Assembly: GCA_964017065.1 (NCBI GenBank)
Contig: OZ024789.1
Location: 12,767,823 to 12,831,822 of the forward strand
DNA: 64,000 nt
Direction: 5' to 3'
Origin: Haliclona indistincta
Lineage: Eukaryota > Porifera > Demospongiae > Haplosclerida > Chalinidae
The translations under genes and the position numbers were made by a program. The notes beneath the pieces were generated by a model that made no database searches, had not been told where the DNA came from, and was given only the letters and a program-made list of their open reading frames with translations. Of this stretch, positions 36,440-47,099 are shown in pieces (position 1 is the first letter of the stretch; each line of letters starts with the position of its first letter).

Positions 36440-38166
36440 AGGAGTTCATGTCATTGTGTTATAGACTGAGACAGGAACCAGTCGATGAGGAAGAAGCTAA
36501 GGTAGACAAACCAGCGGAAGCTAAGGAGGACAAGGATAGTGATCATGATGACGCTACTGTAGAGGACAAACACAAGACAAAGAAGGTGTGGCTAGTTATT
36601 AATAGTTAGTACTGGTTACTGTGCTGTAGGTTGAGAAGACAACATGGGACTGGGTACTCATGAATGATACTAAACCACTCTGGTTGAGATCGTGAGTCAC
36701 TCACTCACTTGGTCACCCACCCACCCACTCACTCTCTCTCTCTCTCTCTCTCTCTCTCCCTACTTGTAGACCAAAAGAGGTTACTGAGGAGGAATATTCC
36801 AAATTTTACAAATCATTCTCAAAGGTACACTAGACCTGTGCTAACATTGCTTGTGTATTCATCTCTGCTGATCCAGGACTCACAAACCCCACTAGCTAAG
36901 ATCCATTTCACAGCTGAAGGAGAGGTGACATTCAGAGCCATCCTCTTCGTACCAACAGTAAGTAACTCCCATCATCACTACTGTCACACCATCACCCTCT
37001 CCATCACAGACCACACCTCATGACATGTTCAACAATCGTCTGACAAGATCAAGATCTACGTCAGACGTGTGTTCATCACAGACGATTTCGAGGATCTTAT
37101 GCCACGATACCTTGGATTCAAATTTTAGAGTAATTGCCCATTGATCACCCACTTCGAATTGTGTATACTGTGTAAGATGACTCAATTTTTATAGGTCAAT
37201 TCTGATGTTACCTGTGAGACTCCAGCAACACAAGCTGTTGAAAGTGGTGAAGAAGAAGCTGGTAAGGAAAGCCCTGACATGATGAAGCGAAAATAGACAA
37301 AGAGACTTAGTTCTGGAAGAGTTCTCGACAAGTTCTGGAAGGTACTAAGAAACAAACCATCTCTCTTCATTGAACACACACACTCTCTCTCTCTGTCTCT
37401 CTCTCTAGCTCTCTCTCTCTCTCTAGCTCTCTCTCAGGAGTTCAGCACTAATCTGAAGCTTGGTGTAGTTGAGGATTTCACTAACAAGAGTCGTATTGCT
37501 AAGCTGCTTCGATTCCAGTCCTCTAATGATCCAGAATCACTCACATCACTGGACGAGTACATTGAGAGAATGAAGGAAAAACAAGAACACATCTACTTCA
37601 TGTCTGCTACCAGCAGGAAAGAGGTGGGTGTAGTCATGACGTCATCACTACCAGTAGGAAAGAATTTAGTAGAGTGAGCTGATCAAAAGTTACTACATTC
37701 AAAAATGTTAGTGATGAAAAAGATTTAAAGAAACTAGTAATTTTGAAATAGAACAAATACTTGTGTTCAGTATTGTACATGTAGTGTGTTCAGATACATG
37801 TAATATTAACCCTCTATCAGTATACGGTACCATGAACGTAGAAAAGCTTTGACATTAATTTTTTTGTCCAAAATGTGTCATGTTTTAAGTTTGATCATGT
37901 CCAAATAATCAACCTGAGACTACAACCCCTTCTCACAATCTGAAACCGTATTCAATATGCCCTTTTAGAGATAGTGGTCACTACCTGTACGAGGTGAAAT
38001 CATGATTCTATCATAGCCTGCTTCAGTGGGTGTGTCAGTCGTTCAATATGTGACCAGTGCCAAGGCTGACTATAGCATATTTGCACTGAGCCTCTGAGAA
38101 GAAGGAAATGTGAGCATTCAGTGTGTGGTGGGTGTGGTTGATATACTCTACTTCTTTTTGTTGCAG

Positions 38167-38345
38167 ATTTCTGTACCAACTGAACTGGTTGTTGAGTTAG
38201 CCGACAAGTAGGTGGGGCTACCACTAATCTAGCTACACTGAGAGCTCGTGATGTGCTCAGACTAGAGGCAGGGCTGTGCCTGTATGGGAACAATCTATCG
38301 GAGGAGACACCACACCCATTGAGGCGGGACTAGCATGGTGCATTA
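38167..38345 (+). pseudogene. AMT: Aminomethyltransferase (glycine cleavage T protein) fragment
   Basis: After a splice-like TTGTTGCAG the sequence reads ISVPTELVVELADK, then a stop, then LRARDVLRLEAGLCLYGNN and, after a one-base shift, TPIEAGLAW. This is the C-terminal T-protein signature (RDxLRLEAGLCLYGND...TTPVE). A following exon scrap, GKRRRAEGGF, appears at about 39547-39580, with a second partial copy at about 38388. It is inserted between two GRP94 blocks and cannot be functional. Confidence 0.8.
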
Positions 38346-38469
38346 GTTAGTGTCAATGGATCTCAGTATGCTTGTTGTGTGTTAGGTAAGAGAAGGGAGC
38401 AATGTCCAGTACTGCCACAACCTGTCCTAGGACATCCTAAGGATGCTCTAAAATATAGGTATCCTTAGG

Positions 38470-39245
38470 TTTGACCTGGTCTGTGTACTAAGTATCCCGG
38501 TAGTCCCAGGATTGTCCTCAGTATCCCGTGTACATAGAGGGGTTAAATCCCATGTACTAAGTATCCCGGGAGTCCCAGGATTGTCCTCAGTATCCCGTGT
38601 ACATAGAGGGGTTAAATCCCATGTACTAAGTATCCCGGGAGTCCCAGGATTGTCCTCAGTATCCCGTGTACATAGAGGGGGTTAAATCCCATGTACTAAG
38701 TATCCCGGGAGTCCCAGGATTGTCCTCAGTATCCCGTGTACATAGAGGGGTTAAATCCCATGTACTAAGTATCCCGGGAGTCCCAGGATTGTCCTCAGTA
38801 TCCCATGTACATAGAGGGGTTAAATCCCATGTACTAGGTATCCTGGGAGTCCCAGGATTGTCCTCAGTATCCCGTGTACATAGAGGGGTTAAATCCCATG
38901 TACTAAGTATCCCGGGAGTCCAAGGATAGTCCTCAGTATCCCATGTACATAGAGGGGTTAAATCCCATGTACTAAGTATCCTGGGAGTCCCCGGATTGTC
39001 CTCAGTATCCCGTGTACATAGAGGGGTTAAATCCCATGTACTAAGTATCCCGGGAGTCCAAGGATAGTCCTCAGTATCCCATGTACATAGAGGGGTTAAA
39101 TCCCATGTACTAAGTATCCCGGGAGTCCCAGGATTGTCCTCAGTATCCCGTGTACATAGAGGGGGTTAAATCCCATGTACTAAGTATCCCGGGAGTCCTA
39201 GGATTGTCCTCAGTATCCCGTGTACATAGAGGGGTTAAATCCCTT
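38470..39245. repeat. 69-bp minisatellite inside the pseudogene patchwork
   Basis: About eleven copies of a 69-bp unit containing AGTATCCCGGGAGTCCCAGG. The array is bracketed by two near-identical blocks of about 55 bp (38341-38398 and 39504-39560), each carrying the AMT GTGTTAGGTAAGAGAAGG sequence, so expansion took place within a duplicated intron-exon segment. Confidence 0.92.
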
Positions 39246-39255
39246 GTACTAAGTA

Positions 39256-39410
39256 TCACAACTATCACACAACACACAGTCACAACTACAAAGTACATTG
39301 CATCACACATTTCCAACCATCACACCCTCACAACTATCACACAGTCACAACTATCACACAGTCACAACTATCACACAGTCAGAACTATCACACTATCACA
39401 ACAATCAAAA
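39256..39410. repeat. 17-bp CACAACTATCACACAGT repeat
   Basis: Five to six imperfect copies directly after the 69-bp array. Confidence 0.85.
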
Positions 39411-39772
39411 CTGTTATTATAAACTACTCATAACAGAAGCTTACAAGAATGACCTTTTGGTTTTTATAATGACTAGGTATAGACCTTTCTGTTATTATTG
39501 ACATTAGTTAGTGTCAATGGATCTCAGTATGCTTGTTGTGTGTTAGGTAAGAGAAGGAGAGCTGAAGGAGGATTCCTAACCATCTTGAACCAACTCTATA
39601 GAAGCCAGCTATGAGAAGAGTTTGTATACAATCACTATCTGGTCCTCCTGCAAGAAGTGAGTGAATGAGAATATATCACAGAAATATTTAGCTGTACCTC
39701 TACATGCAGCTACACGAGACCAGATCATTGAGTAATACTCTAACTGTTGTCTCCCTCCCCCTTGATCCTTCA

Positions 39773-39825
<53 letters not shown>

Positions 39826-40663
39826 TCTCTCTCCCCCCTCGATCCCTCCCCTCGATCCCTCCCCTCTCCCCTCGATCCCTCCCCCTCTCTCCCCCTCGAT
39901 CCCTCTCCCTCTCTCCCACTACTTCCATCTCCCTCACTCTCGTTTTCTCTCTCTCTCTCAGATAGTATTTGACTCAGTAGACACAATCCTCGCCGTCCTC
40001 TTGTCAAGGAGTTACAGCGTTGTGTTGAGAAGGATGAGAGCGATGAGACAACTGTTGATCTTGCTCGAGTGATGTTTGACACCGCCATATTAAGATCAGG
40101 CTACACTCTGCCGGACTCAAGCTCTTTCGCTGGTCGTATTGAGAGAATGCTTCGACTGAGTGTAGGCGTGGATTCTGATGCACCTGTAAGCTTCTCCCAC
40201 TGTCACTAACCTCACCTTCCCACTATCACAGGTCGAGGAGGAGGTGTTCACTCAAGAAGACGATGAAGAGGAGGGCAAAGTAGAGGTGGAGCATTAGGTT
40301 GAGGACCACACCTCCTCCTGAATCAGTCACGGCAGAGCCTACTGTGATGCTGGTGTCATGATACTTGCTAGTTCTCATACCACTACACTACTCCGTAGTA
40401 CTATTGCTATAATAATTGATATTGCTTTTTGGTCAAAATTATTAATAATTATTCCGTGATACAGTGACAAAATTATAACTAACATGTTAGAAAATGAATC
40501 AAGTCTCATTTCCCAACTAAGAAGTAATGTAGTGAGTGAGTATGGGGTGTAGTGCTAACATAACGATACTGCTATATGGTCAAATATTCCGTGCTATTGT
40601 AGCTATGTTAAATCAATGTAGTTTATTATCAATCTTATGTGAGAATCTGTTCAGCAATAGCAA

Positions 40664-41738
40664 TCTCTGAGATAGCATCAACAGAACAGATGAAAGCATG
40701 TTTGTGCAATGGTGTTTGCAATTTGTACTCACTTTGAGCTGTTTGTAACTTGACACCCACAGACCAACTAGTGCTATATGCACCTAGATAATGATTACAT
40801 GACCAACTGCAGCGTGTTGAGGCTCCAAAGCCCATTGATGAAGATGATGAAAATGCCTTCTTTTCACTAGAGCTACTGAAACAATTACAGCAAGTTCCAC
40901 CTCCTCCAGTCCCTCCAGTAGCTCCTCCAGGACCTGGTTCATCGTCGTCGTCTTCATCATGACGTCTAGAGTAATTGTTCCAACCATTCCAGTATGCTTC
41001 TTCATCATCTTCATCAGTCTGGTCATTTTCATCTGAACCGCTTGTTATCAATTTTATTACTCGCTGAGTTTTCCATGTCACGTTTAAAAATAGCATCGCT
41101 TGCACTTTTATATGCTTCCAATAATTTGTCTCGGAGTTCAGTACTAGGAGCATGCTCTAGTAGATAGTTCAACACTTTCTTTGTGTCCCAAACTTTAACA
41201 TCAATCCATGTTGAATGAGGGCTCTGATATGCTTAAAACCATCAGACGATTTTGGATGTTGATGGACCCAGCAGATGCATGGTCTCGGATGACAAACATT
41301 CATCCGTTCAAAAATTTTGTCAGCACAGCAGTCACATGGTGAGAAGCTTATTACAATACTATGTACATCATGATTTTGTGATGAAATCTTACGAACAACT
41401 TTATTCTCAGCATGTGCTTTATGCCCTTTACCACTACTGAAGGACACATGCTTGATACTGTCATCAGAACACTCTCCAAATGAAGCTGTTAGCCTAGGAA
41501 AATATTGCTGATGGATGGGATGCCGTTTATCGTGCTTTCTTATTTGCCAGTCATTGGTATTGCTAGCCAGAACATTAAGTATTTCTCCTTAGATCAGAAA
41601 TCTTCCATTACCATCTGTCAGTATGGTTCCTGTAAGAAAAAGCACTCACTAACTTATTCCATTCTTTGATTTTAAGTTGATTACAACCAACAACAGACGA
41701 ACACTCAGTACAAGATAGACTAGTTTCACAACTGGCAT
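40664..41738 (-). pseudogene. AID/APOBEC-like deaminase, locus A (decayed)
   Basis: ATG at 41738 opens a signal-peptide-like start (MPVVKLVYLVL). The deaminase core follows with an intact HAE (41406-41414) and SPCDCCADK, then ICWVHQHPKSS and a C-terminal helix, an acidic stretch, a Gly-rich GPGGATGGTGGGG segment and a Cys/Ser cluster. It is broken by two offsetting shifts near 41650, an in-frame TAG at about 41590, a one-base deletion at about 41205 and another near 41070. The exons for the cytoplasmic tail are missing because the segmental duplication ends at 40664. It is the sister of locus C. Confidence 0.75.
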
Positions 41739-41880
41739 ACTAAAATCAGCTGTTATTATACCACTTTTTAATTCAGCACTTTCTAGTGAACTGTTTTCAG
41801 AGAATAAGCTACTGAAGCTGTATGTAACACTTGCAACTGTCAGCTAATACTGATGAACTACACTGTACTGGTATCACTGA

Positions 41881-41907
41881 GGGAAATACCCTCAAAGTGA
41901 CTCAGCA
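41881..41907. promoter_or_regulatory. Composite GGGAAATACCC / TGACTCAGCA element, locus A
   Basis: A kappaB-like palindromic GGG-N5-CCC site and a CNC/Maf-type TGACTCAGCA site six bases apart, about 145-170 bp upstream of the ATG. The same block stands upstream of loci B and C at similar distance. Binding factors are inferred from the motif only. Confidence 0.5.
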
Positions 41908-42218
41908 AACATGGTCAATTACTTTCATATAGTACTTCAATGATATTCATCACATTCTTAAAATAAATGAATATTAATGACTTACAGGAAGCAATATTTG
42001 CTAACCTTACTCTTGGAAAGCTGGAAAATCATATAACCACATTTAGACATACTCGTGCAGCCTTATGTACAATGTTATCATACTGGCTATGTAACATGAC
42101 TCTTAGTTATATAACCTCAGTCTTGTGTTTGTCTCCTGATCGCATGGGCAGATTCCATTCATCCAGCCCTCAGGTTACGCCGTATTTCTATCAAAGCATA
42201 TCTCATAGTACACCCGTT

Positions 42219-42356
42219 TTACACACTCAAGCTATTCAATGAAATCAGAAAACTAGTAGTGCCTCCCCTGTACTCGGAGTGGGTTGGGTTGAGCTGATTA
42301 GAGTGGTTGTTCAGATCCGCCCTGTCTCCAGTGCCGCTGTATCCACGATCAGACAT
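42219..42356 (-). pseudogene. Truncated copy of the Asn-rich repeat peptide gene
   Basis: Starts like the gene at 60816-61010 (MSDRGYSGTGDRADL) through the first repeat, then at 42255 jumps into unrelated sequence and stops after 46 residues. About 250 bp, including the second repeat and the normal stop, was deleted relative to the right-hand copy. Confidence 0.7.
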
Positions 42357-42438
42357 AGCTGAGAAAACAGTGAATTAGTCTACAGAGAAGAAGAATTTCT
42401 CAAAACAGCAGAATGAGCGTTTATGCTTACTCACTCTG

Positions 42439-42446
42439 CTTTTATA
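42439..42446 (-). promoter_or_regulatory. TATA box of the truncated peptide gene
   Basis: TATAAAAG followed by CAGAGTGAGTAA, the same as upstream of the two related genes (56422-56429 and 61093-61100), about 85 bp before the ATG. Confidence 0.55.
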
Positions 42447-42449
42447 TCG

Positions 42450-43154
42450 TGGTTTAAAATGGGCATGGAGATCATACCCTTAGATTCTATAATGATATTC
42501 ATCACTGTCTGTATCACAGGAAGTAATGAATATGAATGAGCTATAGGAAGTAATAATCCTAGGAAGACTAGCAACTGACTGTACATACATGATACAACAG
42601 CCAACCACATCAATACTATATCCAGCAAATAACAGATTGTGAAAACCATTATCATAATGTGTTAATTTTTTAGTTTTATATAGCAATATCATTAGTCAGT
42701 TTTCTGTTGCAAGCTCCTTTGTAGATCAGTTAATGGAATTAACTTGTTTTGACATTGCTGCACTGCTTATTAACTGTTGGTTAACAGTTTGACTAATAAT
42801 GGCCAAATGTTTATTGCACAATGTCAGATGGGCATGTACAAGAGTTTCCCTGCATGGAAGAGTCATAATTATAGAATAAAGTGGTGACGTGTTCAGTACT
42901 AATAATAGTAACACAACTATGAATGTGTTGGAATGTGCATGTATTCATTGAATGTAACAGACATCAAGCAATCTTGTGTTGACACAAACCAAACATCTCA
43001 GTTTTGAATTTATAATACGTCAACATAGTTAATGATTGTCACACTGCAGACTTTCCATCCAAGTATCTATATTGCTACAGTTTGTTTCTTAGCATACATA
43101 ATTAGCATAAAATTAATTTAATCAGCTGTGCTCAGACTAAGGACTGTTATTTGT
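42450..43154. other. Intergenic spacer, duplicated at 61105-61800
   Basis: No gene seen. A short hydrophobic minus-strand frame is present in both copies but differs by indels, so I do not call it. Confidence 0.5.
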
Positions 43155-43630
43155 ACCATAGGAAGCCATATTTTCAAAGGCACCACCATGCAGTGGTGTA
43201 TTTCAGATATACCACGGAAAGTCACATGATTTCCTGTGGAATAACTAGATATTCCATGGTTTATCATGTGATTTCCTGTGGTATATCTTGATATTCCACG
43301 GGAAGTCACATGACTCCCACTGGGCAAAAAAGATCATAGAAATGATCTACCTTCCAGAGAGAAAAATAGGAAGGGGTGAGAGTTGCGAGTCAACCTCACC
43401 AGTAAACTATAAAGGGTGCGCAAGTCGCCCTTATTTATCCTATAGAAACCTACAGACATCAGTGGGCCTTGTGGTTGCCATGGTACAAGTCAGTTATACC
43501 ATGCCTACCTGTGGTGTATCACTCAGCAATAACCATTAATCCCTCGGGCTACGCCCTCGGGATTAATAGTTATTGCTTCGTGTATTCGTGATACACCACG
43601 GGTAGGCATGGTATAACATATTATACGATT
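43155..43630. mobile_element. Foldback insertion absent from the right-hand duplicate
   Basis: The right copy reads across near 61800. Within it, 43490-43620 is a palindrome with GTTATACCATGCCTACC arms and a CCCTCGGGCTACGCCCTCGGG-type turn, and 43195-43310 holds repeated inverted ATATTCCACGGGAAGTCACATG-like units. It is a non-autonomous palindromic element resembling those at 20084 and 27588. Confidence 0.75.
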
Positions 43631-43671
43631 AGCTAACATTTAAAATATAAAAAGCGCAGCTCTGTATCAAA

Positions 43672-45074
43672 TCAATATTGAGCTATATCAATCATTCCTG
43701 GACATTTTTGAGGTTCTTCCTCTGATACACTTCTATGGTGCCTCCTTTGTCTTCATCACTGTCACTATCATTGTGTTTAATCTTTTTCAAGGCTGGTTCA
43801 TCATTGTCTTTCTCTTCCTTATCTCATTGCCCATTTTGCTTCTGTGGATATAAAGATCTAATTAGTCGATTTGTATCCCAGTCACGTTGATCAAGTGCAT
43901 GTTTTATTTTAACATTTTCATATGCTTGCAATACTTGAGTTCATCGTGTAGTTCTTGACCAATCGAATCTGTTGTTTAGCTTGCTGCAACATTTAATTAA
44001 TCATTAATTCCCAGTATCCAAGCTTTATAAAATGAAGTCATGTCCAATTAAGTATCGAATAGACCGTGCCGTCAAGAGTTCTTCTGGATATTTATGAACC
44101 CAAAAGAAGCGGATCACAGGTTTAGGTGCTTTTAGTTCATCATACCTTTTCACAATCTTTGCAGCACAATTCTTCTCTTCTCTCCTCTCCTTGTTTATGA
44201 TGCTCCTCTTCTTCTCTTCTGTCCTCTCCTTGCTTATGCTGCTCCTCTTCTTCCCTTCTCTCCTCTCCTTGCTTATGATGCTCCTCTTCTTCTCTTCTCT
44301 CCTCTCCTTGCTTATGCTGCTCCTCTTCTTCCCTTCTCTCCTTGCTTATGATGCTCCTCTTCTTCTCTTCTCTCCTCTCCTTGCTTATGATGCTCCTCTT
44401 CTTCTCTTCTCCTCTTCTTGCTTATGATGCTCCTCTTCTTCTCTTCTCTTCTTGCTTATGATGCTCCTCTTCTTCTCTTCTCTCCTCTCCTTGCTTATGA
44501 TGCTCCTATTCTTCTCTTCTCTCCTCTCCTTGCTTATGATGCTCCTCTTCTTCTCTTCTCTCCTCTCCTTGCTTATGATGCTCCTCTTCTCCTCTTCTTG
44601 CTTATGATGCTCCTCTTCTTCTCTTCTCTTCTTGCTTATGATGCTCCTCTTCTTCTCTTCTCTTCTCTTCTTGCTTAATGATGCTCCTCTTCTTCTCTTC
44701 TCTTCTTGCTTATGATGCTCTTCATAGCAAGGAGAGCCCAATGATGCGCACTGATAGCAGATCTTCGTTTGGCATGTCCAAAAGTTGCTCTTCTGCATGC
44801 TCCGCACCACGTCTAGAGAAAAATCACTTTCTTAATGTTGTAAATATCATCCTTTTCGTCTTCAATTTGGAACAAAGCTGTCACACATGTGAAATATTTA
44901 TAACCAGGATTTGATAACTCCTTAGGATAGTACTAGTTGTGCTTTGATTCTATAGGATCTCTCTGATTATAGTCCTTGAACTAGAAGTCCTCCATTCCCA
45001 TCTGAGAGTTCAACTCCAGTGAACACAGCACAGACCAATTTCTTCCATTCAACTTGAATATGGTATGCCTCCAT
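43672..45074 (-). pseudogene. AID/APOBEC-like deaminase, locus E' with a large repeat in the zinc loop
   Basis: ATG at 45074 begins without a signal peptide and gives VEWKKLVCAVFTGVELSDGN, the family N-terminus. HAEEQLLDMP follows, then SPCYEEHHK. Between the two zinc cysteines lies about 540 bp of Glu/Lys/Arg repeat (44180-44720), after which NCAAKIVKRYDE and FFWVHKYP resume. A 10-base deletion just before SPC and shifts at both repeat edges break the frame. The last part is an acidic tail (SDSDEDKGG). Sister of the locus at 61856-62765. Confidence 0.65.
44180..44720. repeat. Charged coding minisatellite, locus E'
   Basis: About fourteen units of 33-39 bp built on CTTGCTTATGATGCTCCTCT plus a CTTCTCTTCTC run; on the minus strand they read EEHHKQEEKRREE or other frames. 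It begins at the codons after PCYE and ends just before the second zinc Cys. Confidence 0.9.
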
Positions 45075-45079
45075 AACAG

Positions 45080-45890
45080 AAAGGACAACAGTCTATGCTT
45101 GCAATATGTCTCGAAATCTAACAAGAATTATAGTATTTATAGGCACTAAAGAACTAAGTGTGTGTCCGTTATACATCCACTAAAGTGAATCAGCAAATAT
45201 GTAGGTAGATGATTTTTGTTTACTTCCATAACAGGACATTCATGACATAATAATTAATTGATTTTGGTATCAACATTACTCATTAAATTGTTCTAATCAT
45301 TAATTTTATCATATCCTAGCTACCTTGTGTATGTGTGACCTAAGAATTGAGCAGCGTATGTTATCAACAATATATCATTGTTTGCATATTGACGCTACGT
45401 ACCAACAACAATTATTACCAAAGCTCAATTTTCACTGAGTATTGCTCTGCTCTTCATATCATAGCTACTCCATTTTTCGGCTCATTCCCAAAATATTTAT
45501 CTTTTTATTTCACTTCTTGTCCGGTTCCTGCTTATAAATCATTTACACATATACCTTATCTTGGATTTCTGCATGATTATCTTCTTTGTTTTCAAATTTC
45601 AATATCTATAATTTATCAGTCTAGCTGCATTTTATTAAAGACCATCAGATGATTCCTTCTAAAACTAATTCATATCATCAGTTCTGTTCTGTTTCAGTTC
45701 ATTACATGTATTAAATGAATAACTTTTTAACCCAAAGTCACTAGCTTACCTTTTGAATAGAGTGTGTTCATGTATATATAGCTACATGTAAGAAGCCTTT
45801 TTCTTTCCGAGCTTCCTTGAATAAGTTTACACTTAGTTGTCTACAGTGCCACTCCTGTTGCTGATCTTCAGACACTGCAGTATAAACTGT
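45080..45890. other. AT-rich spacer
   Basis: Nothing coding that I can support; largely repeated at 62770-63525. Confidence 0.5.
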
Positions 45891-45894
45891 GTCA

Positions 45895-46130
45895 TTGTGA
45901 AGGTCACCAACTTCATTGGGAAAACTTTACTTGATCCTGTTCTTGGACTGTCTGATTCAAAAGTATGCATGTGATGCTTCTTTGTTATAATCGACACTAC
46001 AGCTTTCAACTTAGTAAAGAAGAATGGGAGAAATTAGTCTCTCCTACGGAAATGGGGGACTGCTTGTTCAAGGAGATATGCAAGCTTGGAAGAAAATCAT
46101 CGCAATCCTGAATATTTAAGTATATCAGAC
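45895..46130 (+). pseudogene. Plus-strand deaminase N-terminal fragment
   Basis: A short exon-like VTNFIGKTLLDP followed by GTATG, then EEWEKLVS and, after a shift, GNGGLLVQGDMQAWKKI. These match the family's EW-KLV...GNG-LIQGEI start. No catalytic motif follows in frame. Its duplicate is at 63530-63770. Orientation is opposite to all other members. Confidence 0.45.
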
Positions 46131-46906
46131 TTTGCATAATTATGAGCATGTGGTTGATTTGTTTGGGCTGGCAGTCGATCAACTGTTCAATTGTCCTTTT
46201 GATTCGCTCATGCATGCAGTTCATATTAGGTACTCTACTGTATACAGACTCAAACTCTTTTTGAAGTGGTGATGACTGTTTGGTTAGGTTGCTTATGTAT
46301 TCATTTGCAAAACAATTTACATGGCACTTTCAGTATCCGCATTGGAGAGACTTCTGAGCGTGTTGCACTATACAATGTTTAGCTAGTTACATATGAACGA
46401 TATAAAACTGTTGAGTCATAACCAACAATATTTCTACTCTACTAACACTAACATATTTATACTCTACTAACACTAAAATACTTATACTCTATAACTACTA
46501 ACATGTTTTATAATGCACATGTACAATTTTGTACATACTGCACTAGTCTACATAGACACTTATGACTTTCTAATCTTCAGTTGAGGAACTGCCTGCTGAC
46601 TCTTCCTTATCTTCATCATTTTCATTTCTGCATGTATTAATAACTTTTGTCAACTGCGTCAAATTAACCAGCTTACCTTTCATCTGTTGTTTGTTCATCT
46701 GTTGGTTGAGGTCGTTTTAGATGTGCTCTTCTCTGAACATCATCTAGTACTTCTTTCCGAGCTTTTTTCCGAGCATCTTCAATGAGCTTATGAGTTTCCT
46801 CGTCACGCTTAGAGAGAGCAACTCTGGTTTTTTCATATGCTTGCTGTAGTTCATGTTTTAGCCTTTCATTAGGAGCTTGTTCCAGCAAGTATTCATACAT
46901 ATTTCT

Positions 46907-47065
46907 GAATATTTTGAAAGACACGGTCTTTAAAATTGGTTAATGACAAAGGGCGGGGACAGCTTGCGCGCGCATGCCACGTGGTGAGACATGCTGCCCA
47001 GTTTCCACACCATTCTAAGCTGTCCAGTCGCTCGCCCAGCAAGAAACCGAAGGGTAACTTATCAC
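46907..47065 (+). repeat. Split direct repeat A1
   Basis: 159 bp starting GAATATTTTGAAAGACACGG; appears identical to A2 at 52217-52375. Confidence 0.9.
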
Positions 47066-47099
47066 TGTTTCTTACACGTCCAGCATGGTGGTAGCTGTG

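Larger units (their letters stand above)
36470..40297 (+). pseudogene. HSP90B1: GRP94/endoplasmin (HSP90B1) truncated, intron-containing pseudogene
   Basis: Exon-sized blocks match the middle and C-terminal parts of the ER chaperone in order: the acidic linker (36473-36585), TTWDWVLMNDTKPLW (36640-36690), SKDSQTPLAKIHFTAEGEVTF (about 36815-36960, split by extra bases), [19 protein letters not shown] (37060-37125), LQQHKLLKVVKKKLVRKAL (about 37215-37280), [20 protein letters not shown] (37440-37625) and LARVMFDTAILRSGYTLPD with GRIERMLRLSV (about 39990-40185), then an acidic last exon (40231-40297). The N-terminal ATPase domain is absent. Stops and frameshifts occur near 37125 and 37285. The end reads VEVEH and lacks KDEL. 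Introns remain, so it arose by DNA duplication and not by retrotransposition. Confidence 0.88.
40664..46400. repeat. Segmental duplication, left copy
   Basis: Matches 58828-64000 with the same gene order (deaminase, small Asn-rich peptide gene, second deaminase, plus-strand fragment). Differences: a deletion of about 250 bp at 42255, an insertion of about 470 bp at 43155-43630, and a longer charged repeat at 44180-44720. The left border falls inside the intron before the tail exons of the deaminase. Confidence 0.85.
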
